Origin: Azospirillum rugosum
GTDB lineage: Bacteria > Pseudomonadota > Alphaproteobacteria > Azospirillales > Azospirillaceae
Reading direction: 5' to 3'
NCBI RefSeq assembly: GCF_017876155.1
Contig: NZ_JAGINP010000024.1
Location: 92,238-156,237, forward strand
DNA length: 64,000 nucleotides
Numbering within the stretch: position 1 is the first letter of the stretch; each line of letters starts with the position of its first letter. Below the pieces are notes generated by a model. That model was not told the origin of the DNA. It made no database searches and saw only the letters and a list, made by a program, of their open reading frames with translations. Shown in pieces: positions 53,808 to 61,858 of this stretch. The translations under genes and the position numbers were made by a program.

Positions 53808-56222
53808 TCACGCCACGGCGCCCATGCAGCGTTGCAGCGCCTCTTGCAGCTGGCGCGGCGTCACCGGCTTGAAGGCGACGCCGAAGCCCAGGTCGGCCGC
53901 CTCCTTCTGCCATTCCGGGCTGGTCTCCCCGGTCAGGATGATCGCGGGAACGGCGGAGCCGAGAAAGGCGGTGATCCGCCGGACGGTGTCCGTTCCCCGC
54001 TCGCCGCCGCGCAGCCGGTAATCCGCGACGATCACGTCCGGCTCCCGCCCGTCGGCGCGCAGCTTTTCGATCGCTTCCTCGGCGGATGCCGCGATCAGCG
54101 TTTCGTACCTCCAGCTCCGGAACATGGTCTGGAGCGCCAGCAGGACGATGGAGTCGTCGTCGACCAGCAGCGCAAGGCGGCCGGCGCCATCCTCCAGGAC
54201 CGGCTGCGCCGCCGGTTGGGTCCCGGGCTCGCCGGCGTTTCCGAGCGGCACGGCGATGGAGAAGACGGATCCCCGCCCCGGTTCCGACCGCACCAACACC
54301 GGATGGTCGAGGAGAGTCGACAGCCGCTGCACGATGGACAGCCCGAGCCCCAGGCCCTGGCCGCGGTCCCGTTCCGGGTTGGCGAGCTGGTGGAATTCCT
54401 CGAAGATCCGGTCGAGCTGCCCGGCGGGAATGCCGATCCCGGTGTCCAGCACGTCGATGTGGACGCGGCCGTCGGCCTCGCGGCAGTCCAGCTCGACGAT
54501 GCCAGCCTCGGTGTAGCGGATGGCGTTCTCGACCAGGTTGCGGATCATCCGGCCCAGCAGGTTGCGGTCGCTGCGGACGACCATGTCCCGGCCCTCGCGC
54601 ACGCGAAGCTGCAGCCCTTTCGCGGCCGCCACCGGCAGGTAGGAGGCGGCGATGTGGTCGAGCACCGGCCGAAGCGGGACATCCTCGATGGCCGGGCGGA
54701 TGCCCCCGGCGTCGAACCGCGACACGTCCAGCAGGCTTTCCAGCAGCCCCTTCATGGTGTCCAGCCCGCGTTCCAGCATGGTCAGGGCGTTGCGCCCGCG
54801 CTCGCTGGTCACATGCGGGTGCAGGGCGGACGCGAACAGGAACATGGACTGCATGGGCTGGCGCAGGTCGTGGCTGGCCGCCGCCAGGAACTTGCTCTTC
54901 GACAGGTTGGCCCGCTCCGCCTCCTCCTTGGCGGCGCGCAGGGCCCCCTCCGTCTCCTTGCGGTGCGTGATGTCGATGTGCAGCCCCGACAGCCGCAGCG
55001 GCGTGCCGTCTCCGGCGTAGGTGGCGTTGGCCACCGTCTCCACCCAGCCGACGGTGCCGTCCCGCCGCAGGATCCGGTATTCCTGGCTGATCGTCGGCGT
55101 CCGATCGGCCAACGCCGCTTCGCGCTCCCGCAGCACCCGGTCGCGGTCCGCCGGGTGCAGGCTGGCCGCCCAGGTCTGGAAGCCCGGCGCGTCGCGCTGC
55201 GGATCCAGGCCGAAAATCCGGAAGGTCTCCTCCGACCATTCGGCCCGGCGGGAGCGGAGCCTGATGCCGAAGGTTCCGGCTTTGGCGGCCTTCAGCGCCA
55301 GGACCAACTGCTCCTGAACGCGGACGAGGCGGCTCGCCCCCCAGGCGACCCCGGCGTAGCACAGGGCCAGCACGCCGACGAACATCGCCATCGTGCGCCA
55401 CAGGCTGCGGTCGATGGACCCCATGGCCGCGGCCTTGTCGATGCCCGCCATGACCAGGATGCCTTCGGCACCGACCTCCGTGCTCGAATAGGCCATGATC
55501 CGCTTGACGCCGTCGAGGCCTGTCGCCTCCACCGTCGCGCGCCGGCTGCCCGTGAGCATGTAGCGCAGGCGTTCCGGCAGATATTGCCCGACCACGTCGG
55601 GCAGCGCCGGCGTCCGGGCGAACACGCGGCCGGAACGGTCGGCAATCAGGATGGTCGCGTCCGGCGGCAACGGCTTGCGGGCCAGGAACTCGTGCAGCCA
55701 CCCGATGTCCAGCAGGGCGGTGACGACGCCCGCGGTCGATCCGTCCGGCCCCTCGAAGGGTTGCCCGAAGGTCAGGACGGCGTAGCCGAGCCGCCGGGCG
55801 GTGGCGTAGTTGCCGAGAACGAAGTCCCCGGTCGCGAGCGCCCGCTGGACGTTCTCCCGCTTCCCGATGTAGGCGCCGATGGCGCGCCGGTCGGTCGCGC
55901 AGCGGACATGCCCGTCCATCCCCATCACCTCGACGACCAGATAGGGGGGCAGCAGCGCCTGCATCCGGTCCAGGGTCGCCTGGCACCCGGGCCCGGCCAG
56001 CTGGGGGGCCGCGGCGGTGGCCAGCGTTCCGAGGATGTGGTGGACGTCGTCGATGAGGTGTTGCTGCTCGGTCTCCACGCCGTCGAGCAGCCGCATCGCC
56101 TGATCGTGCAGCTCGGCCATCCGTTCGCGGCGCAGGTTGAACTGCATCGCCAGCTCGACCCCCAGCAGGGGCAGCATGATCAGCGAGAGCAGGACCAGCG
56201 AGCGGCGGAGGGTGGCTTGCAC
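53808..56222 (-). CDS. Hybrid sensor histidine kinase with cache-like sensor, PAS and receiver domains
   Basis: About 804 residues. Two membrane helices (near 10-30 and near 280-300) bracket a periplasmic dCACHE-like sensor. A PAS domain with PAC motif (SEETFRIFGLDPQRD ... HIDITHRKE) spans about 330-425. The HisKA box is AAASHDLRQPM with His451, followed by HATPase motifs (NLVENAIRYTEAG, DTGIGIP, GLGLGLSIVQRLS). The C-terminal receiver has VIVADYRLRGG with Asp734. The kinase type lacking HPt resembles periplasm-sensing one-gene regulators. The start is uncertain: a GTG at 56222 fits the first helix, while an ATG at 56405 adds 61 residues of unlikely sequence. No response regulator gene adjoins. 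Confidence 0.88.
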   Translation of the reverse strand: MQATLRRSLVLLSLIMLPLLGVELAMQFNLRRERMAELHDQAMRLLDGVETEQQHLIDDVHHILGTLATAAAPQLAGPGCQATLDRMQALLPPYLVVEVMGMDGHVRCATDRRAIGAYIGKRENVQRALATGDFVLGNYATARRLGYAVLTFGQPFEGPDGSTAGVVTALLDIGWLHEFLARKPLPPDATILIADRSGRVFARTPALPDVVGQYLPERLRYMLTGSRRATVEATGLDGVKRIMAYSSTEVGAEGILVMAGIDKAAAMGSIDRSLWRTMAMFVGVLALCYAGVAWGASRLVRVQEQLVLALKAAKAGTFGIRLRSRRAEWSEETFRIFGLDPQRDAPGFQTWAASLHPADRDRVLREREAALADRTPTISQEYRILRRDGTVGWVETVANATYAGDGTPLRLSGLHIDITHRKETEGALRAAKEEAERANLSKSKFLAAASHDLRQPMQSMFLFASALHPHVTSERGRNALTMLERGLDTMKGLLESLLDVSRFDAGGIRPAIEDVPLRPVLDHIAASYLPVAAAKGLQLRVREGRDMVVRSDRNLLGRMIRNLVENAIRYTEAGIVELDCREADGRVHIDVLDTGIGIPAGQLDRIFEEFHQLANPERDRGQGLGLGLSIVQRLSTLLDHPVLVRSEPGRGSVFSIAVPLGNAGEPGTQPAAQPVLEDGAGRLALLVDDDSIVLLALQTMFRSWRYETLIAASAEEAIEKLRADGREPDVIVADYRLRGGERGTDTVRRITAFLGSAVPAIILTGETSPEWQKEAADLGFGVAFKPVTPRQLQEALQRCMGAVA

Positions 56223-56716
56223 GTCAACCCCACGGAAATGCGCGCGACCGAGCCGCCCGGACGTCCGAGTGCGGCACGCGAAAATGATGGTACCCACAAC
56301 AATGCCTAACAAAAAGCCTGATTCCGTCGAGCCGCGGCTGAGACATTGGTCGTATTGCCCCCCGAATTCATGAAAATCAACTGTACGTCGATCAAGACCC
56401 CGCACAGGTCAATTGAGCATCTCTTGCCGACTGCGCCGCACCATCGGGAGGCGGCCATCGGGAGGAAGCGGCCACCAAACGCCTCCCGGACAGGACAGCG
56501 GTTCTATAAATCGGCTCTCCGGCGGTCTAAGTGACGTGCTCGAACACCGACCGGGCGGCCACCGCGCGCCGATGTCCGAAAAGGCCCGATGTCTGAAAAG
56601 GTTGGATAAGTGTCCTTTAGGCCTTCCGCAACATCGGCTACCACTGTGTCCGGAGACAAGTCCCAAGCCCCCGGGGACGGTCGCCCAACCCCTCAACGCC
56701 ATAACAGGAACGTACG
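56223..56716. other. Divergent gap between the hybrid kinase and SDR genes
   Basis: About 490 bases with no supported gene and somewhat lower GC than the neighbours. It holds the promoters of the kinase (leftward) and the SDR (rightward). If the kinase starts at 56405, about 180 bases of this are coding. Confidence 0.45.
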
Positions 56717-57508
56717 ATGACATCCGTCGCCAAACCGACCGTTCTGATCACCGGAGCCTCCTCGGGCATCGGAGCGGTCTACGCCGACCGCTTCGCGCGG
56801 CGCGGCCATGATCTGGTGCTGGTGGCCCGCGACACCGCGCGCCTCGACGCCCTGGCGGAACGCCTCCGCCGGGAGGCCAAGGTGGGCGTCGACACCATCC
56901 GCGCGGACCTGACCGACCCGGCCGATCTCGCGTCCGTGGAGGCGCGGTTGCGCGACGACGAGCGCATCGGCGTGCTGGTCAACAACGCCGGGGCGGCGCT
57001 CAAGGGCAACTTCCTCGACCAGAGCCTTGAGGACATCTCCGCCCTGATCGCGCTGAACGTTACCGCGCTCACCCGCCTCGCCCGCGTGGCGGCGCCGCGC
57101 TTCGCCGCCACCGGCACGGGCGCGATCGTCAACGTGGCGTCGGTCGTGGGCTTCGCGCCGGAAATCGGGCTGACCGTCTACGGAGCGACCAAGGCCTTCG
57201 TGCTGTTCCTCAGCCAGGGCCTGCATCTGGAGCTTGGCCCCAGAGGGGTGTATGTGCAGGCGGTGCTGCCGTCGGCGACGCGCACCGAAATCTGGGAGCG
57301 GTCCGGACGCGATGTCGACGCCCTTCCGGCGGTGATGGACACCGGCGAGCTGGTCGACGCGGCGCTGGTTGGGTACGACCGGCGCGAAACGGTCACGATC
57401 CCGCCGCTTCACGACGCCGGACAGTGGGACGCCTATGACGCCGCCCGGCGCGCGATGGTCCCGAACGTCATGCAGGTCCACGCCGCGCCGCGCTACCGCA
57501 ACGGCTGA
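56717..57508 (+). CDS. Short-chain dehydrogenase/reductase
   Basis: A 263-residue NAD(P)-dependent oxidoreductase. It shows the classical SDR motifs TGASSGIGAVYA near residue 12, NNAGAAL near 90, a catalytic Ser in NVASVVG and YGATKAF (Tyr and Lys three residues apart). The Arg in VARDTAR after the second strand favours NADP(H). The C-terminal 50 residues vary as usual and the substrate is unknown. It stands alone, with tRNA-Phe convergent downstream. Confidence 0.9.
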   Translation: MTSVAKPTVLITGASSGIGAVYADRFARRGHDLVLVARDTARLDALAERLRREAKVGVDTIRADLTDPADLASVEARLRDDERIGVLVNNAGAALKGNFLDQSLEDISALIALNVTALTRLARVAAPRFAATGTGAIVNVASVVGFAPEIGLTVYGATKAFVLFLSQGLHLELGPRGVYVQAVLPSATRTEIWERSGRDVDALPAVMDTGELVDAALVGYDRRETVTIPPLHDAGQWDAYDAARRAMVPNVMQVHAAPRYRNG

Positions 57509-57560
57509 GAATGGGCTGAACCGAATTCGCAGGAAAATGACTGTGGGAGGCCTGGGCCTC

Positions 57561-57604
57561 GCACCACTCTTCACTGAATCGTAGATTGGGAGGAAGAGTG
57601 GTGC
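57561..57604. repeat. Hairpin pairing the tRNA-Phe 3' end with its trailer
   Basis: GCACCACTCTTC at 57561-57572 is the exact inverse of 57593-57604, which includes the tRNA CCA end and its trailer; the loop is 20 bases. In the precursor RNA the mature 3' end could therefore fold back. It may function as terminator or as a processing control. Confidence 0.6.
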
Positions 57605-57674
57605 CCAGGGGCGGAATCGAACCACCGACACGGGGATTTTCAGTCCCCTGCTCTACCAACTGAGCTACCTGGGC
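57599..57674 (-). tRNA. tRNA-Phe (GAA anticodon), CCA encoded
   Basis: Read on the minus strand, the gene begins GCCCAGGTAGCTCAGTTGG and has acceptor stem GCCCAGG/CCTGGGC, a D-arm with GGTAGAGC, anticodon loop CTGAAAA (anticodon GAA), T-loop GGTTCGATTCC and discriminator A followed by CCA. All stems pair. It is 76 bases long including CCA. Confidence 0.97.
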
Positions 57675-57695
57675 GCCGCAACGTGCGGGGGCTGC

Positions 57696-57724
57696 CTTAT
57701 AGAAAGAACCGCGCCCCTTGTCCA
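57696..57724 (-). promoter_or_regulatory. Probable promoter of tRNA-Phe
   Basis: On the minus strand TGGACA (57724-57719) and TATAAG (57701-57696) are separated by 17 bases, close to the sigma-70 consensus. The -10 ends 22 bases before the tRNA 5' end, and a short GC-rich stretch after it suits a stringent discriminator. Confidence 0.65.
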
Positions 57725-57870
57725 GCGGAATATGCACACGGGCGTGCATTCCAGATGTCCGCGCCGCCCCGCCTGATCGGAAGGCCCCGCAGCGCTCCAA
57801 AAGGGTCGCGCCACCCCATATTACAGTGCGCTATCGTCATGTGCAGGAACGGCAGGTGTCGGTGATTGGG

Positions 57871-58326
57871 ATGAGGATCGCGGCGACGGCGTTCGTCGGG
57901 ATGTGGCTGGCAGGCCCGGTGTTTGGCGGCACCGTGCTCACCGGCTCTGGCGTGGCCTTGGCCCAGGCTCCCGCCGCCGGGGAGCGGCGTGCCTCCAACG
58001 GGGCGAACACGGTGCCCGGTCCTGCGGCCTCCGTCGTGGCGACCAACGGCGAGGCGACGCTGAAGCTGTGCCGGGACTGGCTGATCACCCACGATTGTCG
58101 GGAATACGGCCACATCGACATCCCACGGCGAATCGCCGTCGGCGATGTCTTCGACGTGACCTTCGGCAGCAACCCGAAGACCATGCGGTTCAAGGTGAAG
58201 AGCGTGATGGCGCGCGGCGCCGAAGGCTGCCTGCTCGTCCCCGCGCACGAGGACATGCCCAAGACACCCTCGACGGAAATTCCCGCCGACATGCTGATCG
58301 TGAAGGACTGCACCGTCGAGCGGTGA
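57871..58326 (+). CDS. Secreted hypothetical protein
   Basis: About 151 residues with signal peptide MRIAATAFVGMWLAGPVFGG. The mature part has three Cys (KLCRDWLITHDCREYGHIDI, EGCLLVP, DCTVER) and beta strands (VGDVFDVTFGSNPKTMRFKVKSV, then KSVMARGAEGCLLVPAHEDM). ATG 57871 is placed at the signal; upstream in-frame codons also exist. No recognised family. The next gene is convergent, 25 bases away. Confidence 0.65.
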   Translation: MRIAATAFVGMWLAGPVFGGTVLTGSGVALAQAPAAGERRASNGANTVPGPAASVVATNGEATLKLCRDWLITHDCREYGHIDIPRRIAVGDVFDVTFGSNPKTMRFKVKSVMARGAEGCLLVPAHEDMPKTPSTEIPADMLIVKDCTVER

Positions 58327-58351
58327 GCCCTTCACCCTGGCAACAGCCGGA

Positions 58352-58678
58352 TCAGCGCAGAGGAATGTTCATCTGGACGCTCACCCCCGGGGCGGGGGCC
58401 GGAGCGTAGTAGGCTGGCGGCGCATAGACCACGCGCGGCGCCGGGGCGTAATAGACCGGCGGCGGACGGCGCATGACCACGACCGGGCGCGGCTCATCGA
58501 CGACGACGACCCGCGGGCCACCGTGATAATAGCCGTGGTCGTGCTTGTGCTTGTGCTTGTGGTGCTTGTGGTGCCCATGCCCATGACCGTCGGCCGCGGC
58601 CGGGCCCGCCAGGACGAGTGCGAGGGCCATGCCTCCCACGGCAGCGCCGAACCCGCGCATGGCAACCTTGGCGAACAT
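58352..58678 (-). CDS. Small exported His/Lys- and Pro/Tyr-rich protein
   Basis: A 108-residue protein. The signal peptide ends near AGPAAA; immediately after come HGHGHHKHHKHKHKHDHGYYHGG (given here as positions about 32-53, the longest run being HKHHKHKHKHDHGYY), about half His. Then follows a VVVVDEPRPVVV basic region and a tail of repeated YYAPAP units. Histidine density suggests metal binding (zinc, nickel or copper) in the periplasm; the Pro/Tyr tail is like those of outer-membrane-associated small proteins. No metal transporter is nearby. Confidence 0.7.
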   Translation of the reverse strand: MFAKVAMRGFGAAVGGMALALVLAGPAAADGHGHGHHKHHKHKHKHDHGYYHGGPRVVVVDEPRPVVVMRRPPPVYYAPAPRVVYAPPAYYAPAPAPGVSVQMNIPLR

Positions 58679-58778
58679 CCCCGTGATCCTTTCTTGCGAA
58701 GTGTTGGGGCAACCTTAGCACACAGATTGTGCGTCCAAGCTCACGCTCCAAGCCGCTCCGCTGGGACATTTTTCGGGC

Positions 58779-60803
58779 TCACCGTTTGCGGCACCACCCC
58801 TGCCACATGGCCCGGTAGGCCGCCTCCAGCCCGCGGGCGAAGCCCGGCCCGTCGCACAGAGGGGATTGCTCCAGCCGCCCGCGCAGCCCCGCGCGCAGGT
58901 CGGCCAGGGCGGCGGGGTCTCCGGCCAGGGCCGCCACCTTCGCCACGTAGTCGGCGGGGCTGTCGGCCACCAGTCGGTCGGCGAGGCCCAGCGTGTGCAG
59001 CAGGCTCTCCCCGATGCGCCCGGCCCAGCGGTCGCCGCGCAGGGTCACCAGCGGCACGCCCATCCACAGGCATTCCGCGGTGGTCGTTCCGCCGCCGAAG
59101 GGCGTGGTGTCCACGGCGATGTCGATCCGGCCATGGCCGGCCAGATAGTCGGCCCGTGGCGACTCGCCCTCCATCCGCACGCGGTTCGCGGCGATGCCAT
59201 GGGCGGCGAACCGGTCCCTCAGGGCCTGCCGCACGCCGGCGTCGCCCATCTGCCGCGCCTTCACCAGCAGCCGCGCCTGCGGCATCGCGGCCAGCACCCC
59301 CGCCCACAGCGCCACCGTGGCCGAGGTGATCTTCGCCCGGTTCTGGAAGCAGCCGAGCGTGACCACGCCCGTCCCCAACATCGGCGGCGGCGTGACCGGC
59401 ACGCGGTCGGACGGCGGCGTGAAGCACAGATAGCTGCCCGGCAGGCGCCAGACCGTCTCGGTGAAGAATCGTTCCTCCCCCGGCGACACCACATGCCGGT
59501 CGGCGATGATATGGTCCATGGCGGGGAGCCCGGTCGTGCCGAAGTACCCCAGCCAGGAGACCTGCACCGGCGCCGGCTTGCGTGCGAACAGCGGCAGGCG
59601 GTTCCCCGCCGTGTGGCCCGACAGGTCCACCAGCAGGTCGATCCCGTCGCCCCGCACCATGCCCTCGACCGTGTCGTCGTCCAGACCCGCGATGTCGCGC
59701 CAGACGTCGGCCCGCGCGCGCAGCCGGTCGGTCAGCGCGTCCCGGCGGACGTTGTTGGCGTAGCAATGGATCGTGACGGCCGCCCGGTCGTGCGCGGCCA
59801 GGACGCTTTCCAGGAAATAGCCGACGGGGTGACTGTTGAAGTCCCCGGACACGTAGCCGACCCGCAGCGGCCGGTCCGGGTCCTCCGCGTTGGGAAAAGC
59901 CCGCGGCGGCGCCGTCACACCCGTTGCCAAGCCCAACCGCGCGACGCTCTCCCGCGCCGTCGCCAGGAAATCGGCGTTGCCGCACTCCGACGCGTAGTGC
60001 TGCGTCATGGCCAGGTTGCCGGCGGCCTCCGGAAAGTGGGGGCGTTGCGCGAGGGCGGTGCGGTAGGCCGCGACGGCGCGGTCGAGCAGCCCCATCTCCT
60101 TGAAGGTGTTTCCCAGGTTCGACCAGGCTTCCGGAAACTCCGGCCGGAAGGCGAGCGCCACCGCGAAGGCCGCCGCCGACTCGCTGAGCCGTCCCAAGCC
60201 CTGCAAGGCGAAGCCGAGGTTGGAGTGCCCTTCGGCGTGGGACGGCTTGTGCAGGATCGCCGCGCTGAAGGCGGCGATGGCCTCCTCCCGCTGCCCGACC
60301 TCCTGCAGCACCATGCCGAGGCTCGAATGCGCCTCCGCGCTGTCGGGCCGGATGGCGATGGCCCGGCGATAGGCGGCGATGGCCTCGATCGGCTGGCGCC
60401 GAAGCTGGTGCAGCGCACCGACGGCCATGTGGGCGTCCGCCCGGTCGGGAGCCAGCCGGACGACCCGCTCATAGGCCGCCACCGCCTCGTCAAGTCGCCC
60501 GAGGTCGCGCAGCGCCGTTCCCAGGTTGTAGAGGTATTCCGGGGCTTCGCGGATCGCCAGGGCCGACCGGATGCAGCGCACGCACGCCCTCGCATCGCCC
60601 TGTTGCGCCCGCACGACGCCGAGCAGATTCCAGCCGTCGCTGTTTCCCGGATCCTGGTCCAGCAGTCGCCGATAGGCCGTTTCGGCCTCCGCGAGTCGCC
60701 CGGCCTCGTGGTGCGCCAATCCGTCCGCCAGCAGGGTAGCCGACGCGACGGCCGGGGTCTGCGCGCCCGGAGCGGCGGGGTCGGGGCGGTCGGGATCGGT
60801 CAT
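58779..60803 (-). CDS. TPR protein with O-GlcNAc-transferase (SPINDLY-like) domain
   Basis: A 674-residue protein. Residues about 15-285 are about eight TPR units (EAGRLAEAETAYRRLLDQDPGNSDGWNLLG and repeats, split here). The rest is the bacterial OGT/SPINDLY glycosyltransferase domain: LRVGYVSGDFNSHPVGYFLE, GIDLLVDLSGHTAGNRLPLFARKPAPVQVSWLGYFGTTGL, then FGGGTTTAECLWMGVPLVTLRG near the UDP-sugar site. The TPRs should choose protein targets and the C-terminus transfer a sugar from UDP- or GDP-sugar. ATG 60803 is used; longer starts are improbable. Its target is unknown; bacterial members often act on surface proteins or flagellin. Confidence 0.9.
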   Translation of the reverse strand: MTDPDRPDPAAPGAQTPAVASATLLADGLAHHEAGRLAEAETAYRRLLDQDPGNSDGWNLLGVVRAQQGDARACVRCIRSALAIREAPEYLYNLGTALRDLGRLDEAVAAYERVVRLAPDRADAHMAVGALHQLRRQPIEAIAAYRRAIAIRPDSAEAHSSLGMVLQEVGQREEAIAAFSAAILHKPSHAEGHSNLGFALQGLGRLSESAAAFAVALAFRPEFPEAWSNLGNTFKEMGLLDRAVAAYRTALAQRPHFPEAAGNLAMTQHYASECGNADFLATARESVARLGLATGVTAPPRAFPNAEDPDRPLRVGYVSGDFNSHPVGYFLESVLAAHDRAAVTIHCYANNVRRDALTDRLRARADVWRDIAGLDDDTVEGMVRGDGIDLLVDLSGHTAGNRLPLFARKPAPVQVSWLGYFGTTGLPAMDHIIADRHVVSPGEERFFTETVWRLPGSYLCFTPPSDRVPVTPPPMLGTGVVTLGCFQNRAKITSATVALWAGVLAAMPQARLLVKARQMGDAGVRQALRDRFAAHGIAANRVRMEGESPRADYLAGHGRIDIAVDTTPFGGGTTTAECLWMGVPLVTLRGDRWAGRIGESLLHTLGLADRLVADSPADYVAKVAALAGDPAALADLRAGLRGRLEQSPLCDGPGFARGLEAAYRAMWQGWCRKR

Positions 60804-60883
60804 GGCACGGCGGGTCGGGATCGGACGGCGGGTTGTCGCGTTCAGCGCGAGCATAGCGCCCCTGGCACCCGCGCGCCAATCCC

Positions 60884-61345
60884 TCAGCGTGGATCGAGCA
60901 ACCGCGGGCCGGGCCCTTCCTCCGACAGCTCGTCCCAGGGATTGCGCAATGGGCACTCGCTGATCGACAGGCAGCCGCAGCCGATGCACTGGTCCAGCTC
61001 GTCGCGCAAACGCGTCATGGTGGCGATTCGCTCATCCAGCTCCCGCTTCCAGGACGCCGAAAGGGCCTTCCAGTCCTCCGTCGTCGGGGATCGTCCCTCC
61101 GGCAGGGCCTTCAGCGCCTCGGCGATGGAGGCCAGCGAAATCCCCAGCCTCTGCGCGACCTTGATAACCGCGACGCGGCGCAACACCTCACGTGGGAAGC
61201 GCCGCTGGTTGCCGTTACTGCGCCAGCTCCGGATCAGGCCCTTCGATTCGTAGAAATGGATGGTGGACACCGCCACGCCGGATCGTTCGGCCACCTCCCC
61301 GACGGAGAGATCCTTGCCAAGCTGGCCCGGTTCGAGAATCCCCAT
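60884..61345 (-). CDS. soxR: SoxR redox-sensing regulator
   Basis: A 153-residue MerR-family regulator. The N-terminus holds the winged helix (LSVGEVAERSGVAVSTIHFYESKGLI) and the C-terminus the [2Fe-2S] motif CIGCGCLSISEC with Cys120, Cys123, Cys125 and Cys131, exactly the SoxR spacing. It activates targets on oxidation or by redox-cycling compounds. Its start ATG 61345 is 33 bases from the soxbox (61378-61395). In non-enteric bacteria SoxR often controls a few genes directly; the soxbox here lies in the divergent gap to a small gene. Confidence 0.95.
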   Translation of the reverse strand: MGILEPGQLGKDLSVGEVAERSGVAVSTIHFYESKGLIRSWRSNGNQRRFPREVLRRVAVIKVAQRLGISLASIAEALKALPEGRSPTTEDWKALSASWKRELDERIATMTRLRDELDQCIGCGCLSISECPLRNPWDELSEEGPGPRLLDPR

Positions 61346-61373
61346 CGTCGGCCCTCCGGATGTGCGGAACCTC

Positions 61374-61404
61374 TTGACCTCAAGTTCAGTTGAGGTTGTA
61401 CGCT
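61374..61404 (+). promoter_or_regulatory. Soxbox inside a rightward promoter with 19-base spacer
   Basis: The soxbox CCTCAAGTTCAGTTGAGG (61378-61395) differs from the E. coli soxS box CCTCAAGTTAACTTGAGG at only three positions and keeps the CCTCAA/TTGAGG arms. Overlapping it, TTGACC (61374-61379) is the -35 and TACGCT (61399-61404) the -10, with a 19-base spacer. This long spacer is the hallmark of MerR/SoxR-activated promoters, in the same register as soxS. The direction is toward the 86-residue gene at 61486. Confidence 0.82.
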
Positions 61405-61485
61405 GATCCTGATCATTGCGCAACGCCGAAAGGCGCGAAATGATGGGTTGGAAGCCACCCGTTTGTCGAGCAGGGGGAACCCCGC

Positions 61486-61746
61486 ATGATGTCACCGACG
61501 TCCGTCGATTGGACCTCCATCAACACGCTCCGGGCCACGCCCGGTCCGGAAGTGACGGCCCTGCCCGCCTCGCTTCTGGCGATCACCCGCGCCGCAAAGC
61601 TGAAGCCGGCCGTCGTCCGGCCGGCCATGGAAATCCTGCTGCGCCAGGGCTACGTCCGCGAATACCAGACCCAGTACGGCAAGGCCTACGCCCGCACCCC
61701 GCAGGGCAACCAGCGGATCCTGGAAGTCCGGGAGTGGTTGCGGTAG
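61486..61746 (+). CDS. Small protein predicted to be SoxR-activated, winged-helix-like
   Basis: An 86-residue protein (ATG 61486, with 61489 as alternative) starting MMSPTSVDWTSINTLRATPG. The second half (LKPAVVRPAMEILLRQGYVREYQTQYGKAYARTPQGNQRILEVREWLR, read here as two parts of a helix-turn-helix and wing) resembles a DNA-binding or protein-binding winged helix, with no Cys. The GGGGG ribosome site lies about 7 bases before the ATG. It sits 82 bases after the soxbox -10, and a strong terminator follows 20 bases after its stop, so it forms its own unit. No known family recognised. Confidence 0.75.
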   Translation: MMSPTSVDWTSINTLRATPGPEVTALPASLLAITRAAKLKPAVVRPAMEILLRQGYVREYQTQYGKAYARTPQGNQRILEVREWLR

Positions 61747-61766
61747 CAGCGGATCACGAAAAAACG

Positions 61767-61796
61767 AAAAACGGCGCCCGAAACGAGCGCCGTTTT
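61767..61796 (+). terminator. Intrinsic terminator after the small SoxR-linked gene
   Basis: Stem AAAACGGCGC (61767-61776) with GCGCCGTTTT (61787-61796), 10-base loop. The T-run on the plus strand ends the rightward unit, and the A-run makes it usable from the minus strand too, after formyl-CoA transferase at 61859. Confidence 0.85.
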
Positions 61797-61858
61797 CCAC
61801 CGACCAAGTGGCCGAACAGGATGCGATCAGGAAAACCCGATCACGCCGGGGGTGGGGA

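Noticed and set aside
57561..57674. tRNA-Phe as an integration site of a genomic island
   Set aside because: No integrase, no direct duplication of the tRNA 3' end (the repeat is inverted) and no composition change alongside.
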